64,000 bases of DNA from the NCBI GenBank assembly GCA_046350555.1, contig JAXMAF010000014.1:62001-126000 (forward strand). Direction: 5' to 3'. The notes under the pieces are model-generated. The model made no database searches and was not told the origin of the DNA. It saw only the letters and a list, made by a program, of their open reading frames with translations. The stretch comes from JAXMAF01 sp046350555. Its GTDB lineage: Bacteria > Planctomycetota > Phycisphaerae > Phycisphaerales > SM1A02. The position numbers and the translations under genes were made by a program. Below, piece after piece: positions 42,813 through 51,510 of this stretch (the first letter of the stretch is position 1; each line of letters starts with the position of its first letter).

Positions 42813-45800
42813 TCACGGCTTCCCCGTCGCCGCATCCACCGGCGGCGACGCGGGGCGCGACGCCGCCCCGCCGATCTCGCGCACGCGCAGGTCGCGCCAG
42901 CGCACGCGCAGCGGCTCGACGCGATCGCCGACGCCGTGCACCTGGAGTCCGAAGAAGCCGCGCGGGCTCAGGGCGTCCCACAGCACCGAGACGGGCACGT
43001 CGTTGAGCCACGTGCGGATGTCCGGTCCGCGCGCCTCGATGCGCAGCTTGTTCCATTCGTCGGGGAGGTACGCGTCCTTGGCGCGCGGCGTCCTCGGCGG
43101 CGCCAGCCAGCCGCGGCGCGCTTCGTCGTAGATGCCTGCGGTCCAGCCGCGGTTCGATGGATCGATCTCGCACTGGTAGCCGACGACGCGCTCGCCGCCC
43201 TGTTCGGCACGGGCGGCGCTGCGGAACTGTATGCCCGAGTTCGCGGCGTTGTCGGCGAGGAATTCCAGCTCCAGCACGAAGTCGCCGAACTCGCGGGAGC
43301 AGAGGAACGAGTTGGATTCGTTCGGTCGCGTCTCGCCGACGAGCGTTCCATCGGCGACGGAAAACGACGCCTTGCCGCCGCGCCGCGTCCAGCCCGTCAG
43401 CGATGCGCCGTCGAAGAGCGGCGTGAATCCCGCTGCGCCGGGACCCTCCCAGCCGCTGCGCGGCACAATCCAGACGTTGCGAAAGCGCACCGGATCGCCG
43501 TGGTCCTGGAGACGCACCGGCGCCGCGCCAGGCGCCTCGGTGACACCGGTCGTCGTGAAGCTGTCGACCTCGACGTCGTCATGGATGCGCACGCCGTTGA
43601 GCCAGACCGTCATGCGCGCATTGGCCACCTTCCTTGGCGCCGCCGGGTTGGACAGGTCCCAGCGCGGCGCGGTGAAGTCGATCAACGCATCTTGCCACTG
43701 GTCGGGACGACGAGCCACGTCGTGCGCTGGCACGTGCTTGCCATAGATTGCACCGACACGATCCTTCGCGGGGCCGTCGCCGAAGGAGTCGAGCACCTGC
43801 ACCTCGTAACGGTCCTGGAGGAAGATGCCGCTGTTGCTGCGGCGCTGACCGGTCACGTTGGGCGGCGTGTCGGGGCAGAGGAACTCGACGTGCAGCGTGC
43901 AGTCGTCGAAGAGCTCGCGCGAGCGGATGTCGCCGCTGCCGGGCGTCACGGTCGCGACGTTGTCGGCGAACGTCCAGCGCGGCGCATCGCGCTCGCCTTG
44001 GCGCCATGCGCCGAGACCGGCGTCGCCCAGCAGGATGGTCGCGCCGGGCAACGGTGCGGCCCGCGCCGGGTCGACGAAGGCGTTCACGCCCTCGGACGCC
44101 CGTCCATCCGCGCCGCGCACGCGGCAGCAGACGGCCCAGTCGCCGGCGCCTTGCGTCACCTTGAGAAGCAGCGTGTTCCAGCCCTCGCGCAGGTCGACCG
44201 CGACGATGTCCTCGCCGGGACGCACGCCGCGCGGCGCGTTCTTGCCATGGACCAGCGCGCCGTTGAGCCACACCTTGACGCCGTCGTCGGAGCCGATCTC
44301 CAGCCGGGCCCGCTGGGCGCGCGGCGAGAAGAGATGGGTGCGCAGGTAGGCCACGCGATTCTCGCCCGCGCCGAGAAACTTCGCGAGGTCGATCACGCCG
44401 TCGGCGCCGAGGGCGCTGCCGGCGAGCTCGCACCACACGACCGCATCGCCATCGGGCTCCGTCTCGGGCGCGAAGGTCGTGTCGAAGAGGCCGGCGAGTG
44501 TGGTGCCCTGCCTCTCGAGTGGGCCGGCGATCTGCCACGAGCGGATGAAGTCGAGATCGCGCTCGATCTCGTTGATGGCGGCCGCGGCTGCGGCGCGGAA
44601 CGGCGCATCGTCGGCGGGCGAGGCGGCGATGGCGCGGTCGATGGCCGCGAGGGCGTCCCGACGCTGGTCGCGCGGCAGCGCACGGGCGATCGCAAGCGTC
44701 GCGTCGCGCGCGGCGTTGCGCACGAGGGCTGGCTGCGGCTCGCCGCCGACGGGTGGCGCCAGCAACGGGGCGAGGAACTCGAGCGACGACCGTTCGAGGA
44801 ACCGCGTCGCCATCGCGGCGACGGATGCACGCCTTCGTCGAATTCGGTGGCGGCCTGCATCGCGTCGGCGAGCGCAGCGGCGTCCCCATTCCGGTGGCGT
44901 CACACCGGGGGCGCCGAGGCAGGCGATCCATGCGGCGAAGGCAGGTGCGCGCGACGGCGGATCTCCCTGTCCGTGTGCGAGCCCGCCCAGAAGCGTCGCG
45001 AAGTGTGGCGCGGGATAGGCGTGCATCGCCTTGATCGCGGCAAGACGCGTCGTGCCGGGCGAGCGAAGCGCAAGGGCGATCGCCTTGGTCGGGGCTGCGC
45101 CTGGTCGCTGCACCAGGATGTCGAGCAGATGTTGCACTTCGGTGTCGCGGGCGACGTCGCTGGTCGCTGCCGCGCCGAGCGTCGCGCTCGCGGCGACGAT
45201 TCGATCACCGAGCGTCCGATCGACGCTGCCATCACCACCATCACCGCCATCACCGCCACCACGACCATCTTTCATGGCGATCAGCGTCTCCGTCGCCGCC
45301 TGGGCGACTGCGGGGTCGGCCGCCGAGAGCGCGTCGACGAGAAGCGGCACGTCGCGAGCATCGCCCAGCGACCGAAGGGCGCCGATCGCCGCGAGGCGCG
45401 CGGGCGCATCGTCGGACGCCGTCAGGGCCACGACCGCATCGCGCGCGGCGCGATCGCCGCGGGCGCCGAGCGCCGCGACAAGTTCGGCGCGCGCCTCCGC
45501 GGAGACGCGCGGCAGCGCCGCGATGGCCTGCGCGGTCACGCCGCGCGCCGGGTCGGATCGAACGACCTCGAGCGCCGTGCCGCGCCACGCGGGCCGGGCG
45601 TCGTTGAGCAGCGCCACGAGCGTCGCCGCATCGTCGCCCGACGCGCGCAGGCGGAGCCGTGCGACCGCGAGCGCGTCGTGGTCACCGCCGGCGAGATGTT
45701 GAGCATGGTCGAGCAGCGAGGTCGTGGACGGCGCGTCGGTCGAGGCCATCCGCTCCTCGGCGGCGCCCAGCAGGGCCGCGAAGAGTGCGCGCCGCGCAGG

Positions 45801-46451
45801 ATCATCGATCTGTTGTGGAGCAATCGTCACGAGCGCCGCCGCAGCGGATGGCCGCCAGCCGCCGAGCGCCGTGATGGCCGCGGAGCGCACGGTGCCGGTG
45901 CCAGAGCCCGAACCCAAGCCCGAGTCCAAGCCCGAACGCAAGCCCGCCGCTTCCATCACGGCTCGCAGCGCCGCTTCGCCACCGCGCCGGCGAAGGGCAT
46001 CGATGACCGCGACGCGCAGCGCATCCGACATCGCGGCGTCGGCGAGCGCCGCGGCGAGCAGCGCCGTCGGTCCCTCCTTCGGGCGGTCGGGCAGCACCGC
46101 CAGCGTGGCGACGGCGAGATGTCCCAGCCGCGCGTCCTTGAGAAGTGGCGCGACCGCGTCGATCGATCCCGCATCGCCGATCGTGGCCAGGGCGCGCAGC
46201 GCGACGTCCTTCGCGTCGGGCGTCGACGCGCCGATGAGCACGCCGTCGAGCTGTCGCGCGAGCGCCGCGCGCAGCGCCGGATCGGCGCCGGCGGTGCGCA
46301 CGACGGCCTCGAGCTTGCGCACGACCGCGGCCGGATCCGCCGCGGTCCAACTCGGTAGGTCGACCATGACCTCGGGAATGTCGGGCGGCGCGGCCGCGAT
46401 CGTCGTGGCGAGCGCGAGCGCGGCCAGCGTCGCGGCGAGGCGCGGAAGCAT
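42813..46451 (-). CDS. Exported HEAT-repeat protein with two DUF1080 domains
   Basis: About 1212 residues from the ATG at 46451; signal peptide MLPRLAATLAALALATTIAAA. Residues about 30-560 are HEAT-like repeats (ALRALATIGDAGSIDAVAPLL, AIGALRSLGDARDVPLLVDALS). A jelly-roll-like linker (SPRAQRARLEIGSDDGVKVWLNG, GWNTLLLKVTQG) follows, then two DUF1080 (3-keto-disaccharide hydrolase-type) domains: GDIRSRELFDDCTLHVEF with SNSGIFLQDRYEVQVLDSF, and PLFDGASLTGW with NSFLCSREFGDFVLELEF. Between 44830 and 44895 the reading frame appears displaced: the expected DAAALADAMQAATEFDEGV lies in another frame, flanked by compensating indels. An ATG at 46580 would add MHDMHDMHE-type repeats before the signal and is less likely. 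It probably works with the upstream oxidoreductase on keto-sugars in the periplasm. Confidence 0.75.
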   Translation of the reverse strand: MLPRLAATLAALALATTIAAAPPDIPEVMVDLPSWTAADPAAVVRKLEAVVRTAGADPALRAALARQLDGVLIGASTPDAKDVALRALATIGDAGSIDAVAPLLKDARLGHLAVATLAVLPDRPKEGPTALLAAALADAAMSDALRVAVIDALRRRGGEAALRAVMEAAGLRSGLDSGLGSGSGTGTVRSAAITALGGWRPSAAAALVTIAPQQIDDPARRALFAALLGAAEERMASTDAPSTTSLLDHAQHLAGGDHDALAVARLRLRASGDDAATLVALLNDARPAWRGTALEVVRSDPARGVTAQAIAALPRVSAEARAELVAALGARGDRAARDAVVALTASDDAPARLAAIGALRSLGDARDVPLLVDALSAADPAVAQAATETLIAMKDGRGGGDGGDGGDGSVDRTLGDRIVAASATLGAAATSDVARDTEVQHLLDILVQRPGAAPTKAIALALRSPGTTRLAAIKAMHAYPAPHFATLLGGLAHGQGDPPSRAPAFAAWIACLGAPGVTPPEWGRRCARRRDAGRHRIRRRRASVAAMATRFLERSSLEFLAPLLAPPVGGEPQPALVRNAARDATLAIARALPRDQRRDALAAIDRAIAASPADDAPFRAAAAAAINEIERDLDFIRSWQIAGPLERQGTTLAGLFDTTFAPETEPDGDAVVWCELAGSALGADGVIDLAKFLGAGENRVAYLRTHLFSPRAQRARLEIGSDDGVKVWLNGALVHGKNAPRGVRPGEDIVAVDLREGWNTLLLKVTQGAGDWAVCCRVRGADGRASEGVNAFVDPARAAPLPGATILLGDAGLGAWRQGERDAPRWTFADNVATVTPGSGDIRSRELFDDCTLHVEFLCPDTPPNVTGQRRSNSGIFLQDRYEVQVLDSFGDGPAKDRVGAIYGKHVPAHDVARRPDQWQDALIDFTAPRWDLSNPAAPRKVANARMTVWLNGVRIHDDVEVDSFTTTGVTEAPGAAPVRLQDHGDPVRFRNVWIVPRSGWEGPGAAGFTPLFDGASLTGWTRRGGKASFSVADGTLVGETRPNESNSFLCSREFGDFVLELEFLADNAANSGIQFRSAARAEQGGERVVGYQCEIDPSNRGWTAGIYDEARRGWLAPPRTPRAKDAYLPDEWNKLRIEARGPDIRTWLNDVPVSVLWDALSPRGFFGLQVHGVGDRVEPLRVRWRDLRVREIGGAASRPASPPVDAATGKP

Positions 46452-46664
46452 GCGTGCGGGGACGCCGCCGCGCACCGGCTGGATCGCAACTCGTCGACTT
46501 CGGGTCGAACGGCTGGCGGCGATTGGGGCGTGCCTTCCCTCGTGCATGTCGTGCATGTCATGCATGTCGATGATCCTCAAGCGACCTCCAACCCTGTCTC
46601 GCGCGGGTCCGCTCGCTGGCGCTCGCTACTCTGATCGGCAGTGCATACGCCGACGTGCGAGGAC

Positions 46665-47978
46665 CTACAGCATCCACGGCCCGCGCATCGTCCGTTGCAG
46701 CATCGCCGACGCGCCGGCGTCGTTGTCGATGGTCTCCGTCGCGGAATCCCAGCGGATCGAGCGTCCGGTTCGCATCGCGATGTTGCCGAGATGGGCAATC
46801 GTGATCGATCGATGGGCCTCCTCGATCGGCGCGATGGTCGCCCGGCGCGACTTCACGGCGTCGAGGAAGTCCTGATGGTGGTCGTTCGAGACGGTCAACC
46901 GCGTCTCGCCGGGACCGACTCGTTCGTCGAGGATCGACCTCGGTCCGGCGTCGATGCCCCCGCGCGTCACGAAGAGCCAGCCACGCTCGCCTTCGAAGCG
47001 CACGCCGTTGGGCGCATTGCTCGTGACAAGCATCTGCGTGCCGTCGGCGTAGCGGCATTCGATGTCGTACTGCACTGCGGCGTTCCAGAGGCCCGTGCCC
47101 GGAAAGAGGCCGCGGCCCGAGACCTGCGTCGGACCGGTGCGCGTCGTTCCCAGCGCCCACTGGGCGATGTCGATGTGGTGCGCTCCCCAGTCGGTGAGCT
47201 TGCCGCCGGAGTAGTCGAGGATGTGCCGAAACACGTAGTGCGTGCGCTCGTCGCAATACGGCGCCCACGGCGCGGGGCCGAGCCAGAGCTCGTAGTCGAA
47301 GCCCTCGGGGACCGGCCTTGGCGGATGATCGCCCGTCGTCTCGCCGGCAGGCAGGCCGCAGACGATGCGCTGGATCTTCCCCAGCCGGCCATTTCGCACC
47401 AGCTCGCACGCCTTGCGGAAGCGAGCGTCGCTGCGCTGCTGGCTGCCTGTCTGGAAGACGCGTGCGTGACGGCGCACCGCGTCGGACATCGCCCGTCCTT
47501 CTCGCACCGTCAGCGCGAGCGGCTTCTCGCCGTAGACGTCCTTGCCGGCGCGGACGGCGTGCACGACGTGAAGGGCGTGCCAGTGGTCGGGCGACGCGAT
47601 GATCACCGCGTCGATGTCCGGTCGGGCGAGAAGCTCGCGGAAGTCGACATACTCGTCGCAGCGCGGAGTCGCCGCGCCGCGACCCGTCGAGGCCTTCTCG
47701 ACATCGGCGCGCGCCGCCGCGGTGCGGGCGCGATCGGGATCGCACACCGCAACCACCTCGACACCGCGCTTGCCGAGAAACGCCGCGAGATCCGCGCGCC
47801 CCATGCCGCCGCAGCCGATGAGGCCGAGGGCCAGCCGTTCGCTCGCGGCCGGCGCATCGGCGTTCCCGAGCGCCCGCGCCGGCACGATCCACGGCAGGGT
47901 GAACGCGCCGGCGGCGGCGGCGATGAACTCGCGTCGCTGAATGTGGACGGGCAACGAGCGCGGGCGTGGCTTTCGCAT
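46665..47978 (-). CDS. Tat-exported Gfo/Idh/MocA-family oxidoreductase
   Basis: 437 residues. The Tat-type signal (QRREFIAAAAGAFTLPWIVPARALG) has the twin arginine. The Rossmann cofactor motif is LALGLIGCGGMGRADLAAF, followed by VAVCDPDRARTAAARA and the EKPLALTVREG block with the family's conserved E-K-P. Later GGKLTDWGAHHIDIAQWALG is the H-x-x-D region near the active site. Periplasmic members in planctomycetes are thought to oxidise or rearrange sugars. The DUF1080 gene downstream on the same strand (a few hundred bases at most between starts and ends) supports a shared role in 3-keto-sugar metabolism. Between 47979 and 48206 there is only a palindrome. Confidence 0.87.
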   Translation of the reverse strand: MRKPRPRSLPVHIQRREFIAAAAGAFTLPWIVPARALGNADAPAASERLALGLIGCGGMGRADLAAFLGKRGVEVVAVCDPDRARTAAARADVEKASTGRGAATPRCDEYVDFRELLARPDIDAVIIASPDHWHALHVVHAVRAGKDVYGEKPLALTVREGRAMSDAVRRHARVFQTGSQQRSDARFRKACELVRNGRLGKIQRIVCGLPAGETTGDHPPRPVPEGFDYELWLGPAPWAPYCDERTHYVFRHILDYSGGKLTDWGAHHIDIAQWALGTTRTGPTQVSGRGLFPGTGLWNAAVQYDIECRYADGTQMLVTSNAPNGVRFEGERGWLFVTRGGIDAGPRSILDERVGPGETRLTVSNDHHQDFLDAVKSRRATIAPIEEAHRSITIAHLGNIAMRTGRSIRWDSATETIDNDAGASAMLQRTMRGPWML

Positions 47979-48098
47979 TCGCGTCAGGGTACCGACTGCG
48001 ATGAGACGGCGCAGCGGGTCGTCGGCCTGGCGGTGTCGTTCAAGCTTGCGGTTGCGCCGCCGCGGATGCGCCGCCCCGGCTTCCCGACGCCGTTGAAG

Positions 48099-48132
48099 CG
48101 CTGGGCCACCTTGAATTCAAGGTAACCCAGCG
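48099..48132. terminator. Long palindrome CGCTGGG...CCTTGAATTCAAGG...CCCAGCG
   Basis: Outer arms CGCTGGG and CCCAGCG enclose a perfect 14-base palindrome CCTTGAATTCAAGG (48109-48122) with 3-base mismatched bulges. It lies in the gap between the minus-strand gene ending at 48207 and the start of the oxidoreductase gene at 47978. Terminator of the ArsR/SRPBCC operon or a protein-binding site are both possible. Confidence 0.45.
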
Positions 48133-48206
48133 CCCCGGCAGGCGCCCCGGCCGGTGCTGCGACTCGCGATGGCGTGTGGCACAGAGGTCTCGACGGCGCG
48201 CTCTGA

Positions 48207-48707
48207 TCAGCGCACGTTGCCGGAAGCCAGCAGCGCCTCGAGCTGGTCATAGCCCGCGGCCATGCCCTGCTCCATGCCGGAGGCCAGCGTCCCGTCGCGC
48301 GCTTCCTTCGATGGATAGAGGACGGTGATCCTCACCTGCGTGCCGCCCGCCTGTTCGATGAACTCCATCGTTGCCAACTGCTCGCCGGACTGCGACTCGC
48401 AGCCGAACTCGAACTTCTCGGTGCGGACCAGTCGCTCGTTCGGCACGACCTCGCGATACACGCCGCCCATCGCCATCGCGATCTTGCCGTCGGGACCGGC
48501 CCATTCCCAGCGGTACGACCCCCCCACCCGCACATCCTCCTCGCAGCGGATCATCGTCCAGCCGGGCGGCAGGAAGAGCCAGCGGCGGATCAGCTCGGCC
48601 CGCGTCATCGCCTGCCATACCAGGTGGCGCGGTGCATCGAAGGCCCGCGTGATGACGATCTCGCGGTCGGTCGGGGTCGTGATTCTCAGGGCGCTTGTCT
48701 TCTGCAT
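48207..48707 (-). CDS. SRPBCC (AHSA1-like) domain protein
   Basis: 166 residues. START/AHSA1 landmarks: REIVITRAFDAPRHLVWQAMTRAELIRRWLFLPPGWTM, VRVGGSYRWEWAGPDGKIAMAMGGVYREVVPNERLVRTEKFE, MEFIEQAGGTQVRITVLYPSKEARDGTLASGMEQGMAAGYDQLEALL. This hydrophobic-cavity fold binds small lipophilic ligands; the ligand is unknown. Its start follows the ArsR-type gene by 12 bases, the standard pairing in which the regulator and the SRPBCC protein are co-transcribed. Confidence 0.9.
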   Translation of the reverse strand: MQKTSALRITTPTDREIVITRAFDAPRHLVWQAMTRAELIRRWLFLPPGWTMIRCEEDVRVGGSYRWEWAGPDGKIAMAMGGVYREVVPNERLVRTEKFEFGCESQSGEQLATMEFIEQAGGTQVRITVLYPSKEARDGTLASGMEQGMAAGYDQLEALLASGNVR

Positions 48708-48719
48708 CGGGCATCTCCT

Positions 48720-49088
48720 TCAGCGTTTGGGATGTTTGCTCTTCGTGTCTCGTTCTTCGGCCTTCATCTGGTCCAGCAGGGCGTCCAGCCGCAGGAAGTT
48801 CCGCTCCCAGTTGCGGCGGTATTCCTCGAGCCACTGGTTGGCCTCGGCCAGCGGCCCGCCCTCCACGCGGCAGAGGTGCGTGCGCCCGACGACGCGGCGT
48901 CGCACCAGGTTCGCCCGTTCCAGCACCCGGACGTGCTTGGACGCCGCCGGAAAGGACATCTTCAGCGGCGCGGCCAGCTCGCTGAGGTTCTGCTCCCGGT
49001 CGGCGAGGCGGCGCAGGATCGTCCGGCGCGCCGGATGCGCCAGGGCGTGAAAGACGCGGTCCAGCTTGGGGGAGCGATCCAGAACCAT
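48720..49088 (-). CDS. ArsR-family winged-helix transcriptional regulator
   Basis: 122 residues. Winged-helix core: LDRVFHALAHPARRTILRRLADREQNLSELAAPLKMSFPAASKHVRVLERANLVRRRVVGRTHLCRVEGGPLAEANQWLEEYRRNWERNF. No cysteine metal site of the ArsR/SmtB type is visible, so it belongs to the non-metal group linked to AHSA1 genes. I chose the ATG at 49088: a good promoter (-35 TTGACA, -10 TATCTT) ends 7 bases upstream, and the alternative start at 49112 would overlap it. Likely controls its own operon. Confidence 0.9.
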   Translation of the reverse strand: MVLDRSPKLDRVFHALAHPARRTILRRLADREQNLSELAAPLKMSFPAASKHVRVLERANLVRRRVVGRTHLCRVEGGPLAEANQWLEEYRRNWERNFLRLDALLDQMKAEERDTKSKHPKR

Positions 49089-49095
49089 GTGGTTG

Positions 49096-49123
49096 AAGAT
49101 ACCGCGCGGCAAACGAATGTCAA
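49096..49123 (-). promoter_or_regulatory. Sigma-70-type promoter for the ArsR/SRPBCC operon, probably leaderless
   Basis: On the minus strand TTGACA (49123-49118) and TATCTT (49101-49096) are separated by 16 bases. Transcription would begin about at the ATG at 49088, so the mRNA may lack a leader. Confidence 0.55.
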
Positions 49124-49521
49124 CCCGATGGTTTCTTATTGATGGACGTCCGCTCGTCGCCGATATCGGATGGCGGGAGCGCCAGATGTCGGCGCTTCTC
49201 CGCGTCGAACACGGTCCCGCATTCCGGACACGTGGTGACGGCGCGCAGCGGCAGTCCCTCGAGGAAGTAGCCGCAGGCGGGACAGAGCCACGGCAGCACA
49301 GCGCGGGCGACTGCGCGGGCGCGCCGACGCTGCAACCAGATGGAGCCCGCGATCACGCACGCGACGGCCGGGAGGGAGGAGTAGCGCAGCAACGGATTTG
49401 CGCCGTAGCCGAGTGCGCGGACCGCCAACGGGAGGCCGACCACGACGATCAGGATCATCGCGCCAGAGATCCACCTCCATCGCCGTGCGCCGGCGTTTCG
49501 TCTCAACTGGAGATCGACCAC
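49120..49521 (-). CDS. Membrane protein with C-terminal zinc ribbon
   Basis: 133 residues. Two hydrophobic segments (GAMILIVVVGLPLAVRALG and SLPAVACVIAGSIWL) are followed by a four-cysteine ribbon: C-P-A-C-G-Y-F-L-E-G-L-P ... T-C-P-E-C-G-T-V-F. This arrangement, with the C-x-x-C-G-Y-x-L-x-G-L phrase, is frequent in planctomycete small membrane proteins of unknown role. The stop codon overlaps the -35 region of the downstream ArsR operon promoter by a few bases. No ribosome site is obvious, and the gap upstream (49522-49663) has nothing recognisable. Confidence 0.65.
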   Translation of the reverse strand: MVDLQLRRNAGARRWRWISGAMILIVVVGLPLAVRALGYGANPLLRYSSLPAVACVIAGSIWLQRRRARAVARAVLPWLCPACGYFLEGLPLRAVTTCPECGTVFDAEKRRHLALPPSDIGDERTSINKKPSG

Positions 49522-49663
49522 TCTGCCGGCGAGCCGCCACCTGCTCGGGCGAGGCGTCGCTCAGGCGCTCGGGAAAGACGCACTCGACGAGGCGAGGGCC
49601 GGCGGGCGGTGCGGGCGCATGACGGCATTATGACGGCGGGTTCTCATTCGACGACGATGCTCA

Positions 49664-49939
49664 GCCTCGTGCGTCGGCCGGGCTGAACCTGCGGGTGCGT
49701 CGCCATGCGTATCGAAGCCGTTGTCCGACAGGCTCACGGCGGCGGAATCTTCGAGTCGGGGGACCCTGCTCGACGCACATCCCGCTTCCGCGCGCCGACC
49801 CAAGACGCCGCGCGCGGCAGCCAGATGAACGTCGTTGCAACGCGGTCCCCGAATCCGCCGCCGTATACCTGTCGAACGGCGGCTTCCTGATTCCCCGCGA
49901 CGCACCGGCAGGTTCAGCTCCGGCCGGACGCACGAAGGC
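49664..49939. repeat. Palindromic MITE-like element, family C, copy 1
   Basis: About 276 bases. The left end GCGTCGGCCGGGCTGAACCT and right end AGGTTCAGCTCCGGCCGGAC are long imperfect inverted repeats (about 40 bases). Inside are inner inverted parts such as CGAACGGCGGC and GGCGGCGGAAT. Related copies are at 53533-53790 and 55673-55891. No transposase ORF. Confidence 0.75.
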
Positions 49940-50054
49940 CGAATGTCCTCCGCACCGCTACCGTGAAGCACGTCTGCGATGGAGGCCCCGCGCGATATGC
50001 GAATGGACGCCAGCGTTCGGCACTCCGACACTCAAGCCCCGACATCCACGCCCC

Positions 50055-50536
50055 ATGGCCCGCCTCATCGTCTTCATCATCTTCGGTGGCTTCGGCATCG
50101 TCCTTCTCGTTGTCGGGATTCGCGAATTCGTGGTGCGGCTGCCGCTCTGCTCGCCGCGGCGCGGCCGATCGAGGCGGTGATCCTGCGCTCCGAGGTCCGA
50201 TCCAGCCGCTCCACCGACACCGACCCTCGAACCTTGCGCGACAACAGCACGACGAGCCACACGGCCGACGTCCTCTTCCGCTACGAGCTCGATGGCCGCA
50301 CGTATGAGAGCGACCTGCTGCGCCCGTCCGTCATCGTGCGCGGCTTCGCCTCCGCGGAGGGCGCCATGGAGGAGCTCCGTGCGTTTCCCGTCGGCGCCCG
50401 GGTGACGGCGCACGTGGATCCCGCACGGCCCGACAAGGCGTTTCTCATCGCCGAGAAGTCGATGGGGCCGCTCGTCTTCATCATCATCGGGCTGCTGCTG
50501 CCGCCGATCGCGTGGTTCGCGGGCAAGCTGGTGTGA
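50055..50536 (+). CDS. DUF3592-like membrane protein (frameshifted as read)
   Basis: The ATG at 50055 opens MARLIVFIIFGGFGIVLLVVGIREFVVR, the N-terminal helix. The rest, in another frame from about 50140, reads ARPIEAVILRSEVRSSRS, TADVLFRYELDGRTYESDLLRPS, FPVGARVTAHVDPARPDKAFLIAEK and a second helix GPLVFIIIGLLLPPIAWFAGKLV. The order helix, small beta domain with VxYxYxVxGxxYxS, Y/V-x-P-x-x-P, then helix, is the DUF3592 pattern. One base change near 50133-50150 would restore a single frame. Function unknown. It lies between two repeat elements. Confidence 0.6.
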
Positions 50537-50546
50537 ACCGTCGTCC

Positions 50547-50651
50547 TATGCGGATTCCAGTCGACCTCCATGCGTTCGACCCCCCGCCCACAGCGGCATC
50601 TCGCGGCGGAATCGGGCTGGGTGGGGCGCGAGAGTCAACTGGGACGCGTAT
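50547..50651 (+). repeat. Palindromic MITE-like element, family A, copy 5
   Basis: Ends TATGCGGATTCCAGTCGACC and AGTCAACTGGGACGCGTAT. It begins 10 bases after the DUF3592 stop codon and lies about 25 bases from the end of the TetR gene. Confidence 0.85.
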
Positions 50652-50676
50652 GCGCCCAGAAAACGGTGGCTGTCGT

Positions 50677-51321
50677 TCAGGCTAGGACAATAATTGTGCA
50701 CGTATGTGCGAAGCAAGCCGCTCGACCGCCGGGCGCGCACCGGCGCGCCGCGTCGTTGCGGCCGTGCGTCTGCCGAAGGATCAGCGCCTTCGATCGTGCC
50801 GCCGTGAGGCAGTCGGCGAAGATCTCCGCCGCCGCGGCATCGGCCCCCGCCGCTCGGGCGAGGTCGCGCCGGTGATCGCGCGTCCGCCGCTTGTACGCGG
50901 CCGCGGCCTGGTGAACCGGATCGTGCGGATTGGGGAACTCCGCCGCTGCGTTGACGAACATGCATCCACGGAAGTCGGGGTCGTTGAACCACAGGTCCAT
51001 GACATCCAGCATGGCGAGGAGCTGCCGCGCCGGATCGTCGCCGGCGAGCTTCCGCACCGCGCTGTTCCACGCCTGCGACTCCCATTCATCCCGGCGCTGC
51101 ACGGCGGCGACCATCAGGTCGTCCTTGCCCTCGAAATGCTTGTAGAACGTCGTCTTGGTCACGCCCGCGGCCGCGATGACCTGGTCGACGCCGACGGCGC
51201 CGAATCCGTGCCGGTAGAAGAGCTCGATCGCCACGGCCAGCAGTCGTTCGCGCCCCGTCTTGGGCGCATCGGGAAGGCCGAAGAGCTCCGACACCGACTT
51301 GTTCGTGCGCGCGTTGGACAT
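50677..51321 (-). CDS. TetR-family transcriptional regulator
   Basis: 214 residues as read. N-terminal helix-turn-helix: GRERLLAVAIELFYRHGFGAVGVDQVIAAAGVTKTTFYKHFEGKDDLMVAAVQRRDEWE. The ligand-binding half has LDVMDLWFNDPDFRGCMFVNAAAEFPNPHDP. Near 50775-50800 the reading frame departs and returns (an expected GGTIEGA lies in another frame), and the last residues (RRCAPGGRAACFAHTC) look out of frame, so small indels are likely. It is divergent from the AhpD-like gene; two GAGTGCACT palindromes in the gap are plausible operators, so it probably represses itself and the neighbour. Confidence 0.8.
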   Translation of the reverse strand: MSNARTNKSVSELFGLPDAPKTGRERLLAVAIELFYRHGFGAVGVDQVIAAAGVTKTTFYKHFEGKDDLMVAAVQRRDEWESQAWNSAVRKLAGDDPARQLLAMLDVMDLWFNDPDFRGCMFVNAAAEFPNPHDPVHQAAAAYKRRTRDHRRDLARAAGADAAAAEIFADCLTAARSKALILRQTHGRNDAARRCAPGGRAACFAHTCTIIVLA

Positions 51322-51340
51322 GCCGGATCTCGCTGCCGCC

Positions 51341-51384
51341 GAGTGTACGCCGAGTGCACTCCGGGGTTGACCATGAGTGCACTG
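51341..51384. promoter_or_regulatory. Putative TetR operators (GAGTGCACTC repeats)
   Basis: GAGTGCACTC at 51352-51361 is a perfect 10-base palindrome. GAGTGCACTG at 51375-51384 repeats it with the centres 23 bases apart, and a partial GAGTGTAC is at 51341-51348. A TTGACC hexamer lies between the two boxes (51367-51372). They are in the gap between the divergent TetR and AhpD-like genes. Confidence 0.5.
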
Positions 51385-51510
51385 TTCGAACGCCCGGCGG
51401 CCGGTACGTTTCGCCGTGACCGGAGCGGATCGCACGCGACATCCGGCACCGCCGGCGGAGCCTTCCACCGACGTCCAGTCCGACACCTTCCAATGCAGGA
51501 GATGCCACCG

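Noticed and set aside
42936..46358. A 1140-codon open frame on the plus strand
   Set aside because: Antisense to the HEAT/DUF1080 gene; composition is dominated by Arg, Ala and Gly with no recognisable fold.
50704..51510. Long N-terminal extension of the AhpD-like protein
   Set aside because: It runs antisense through the TetR gene; a ribosome site and family length support the start at 51511.
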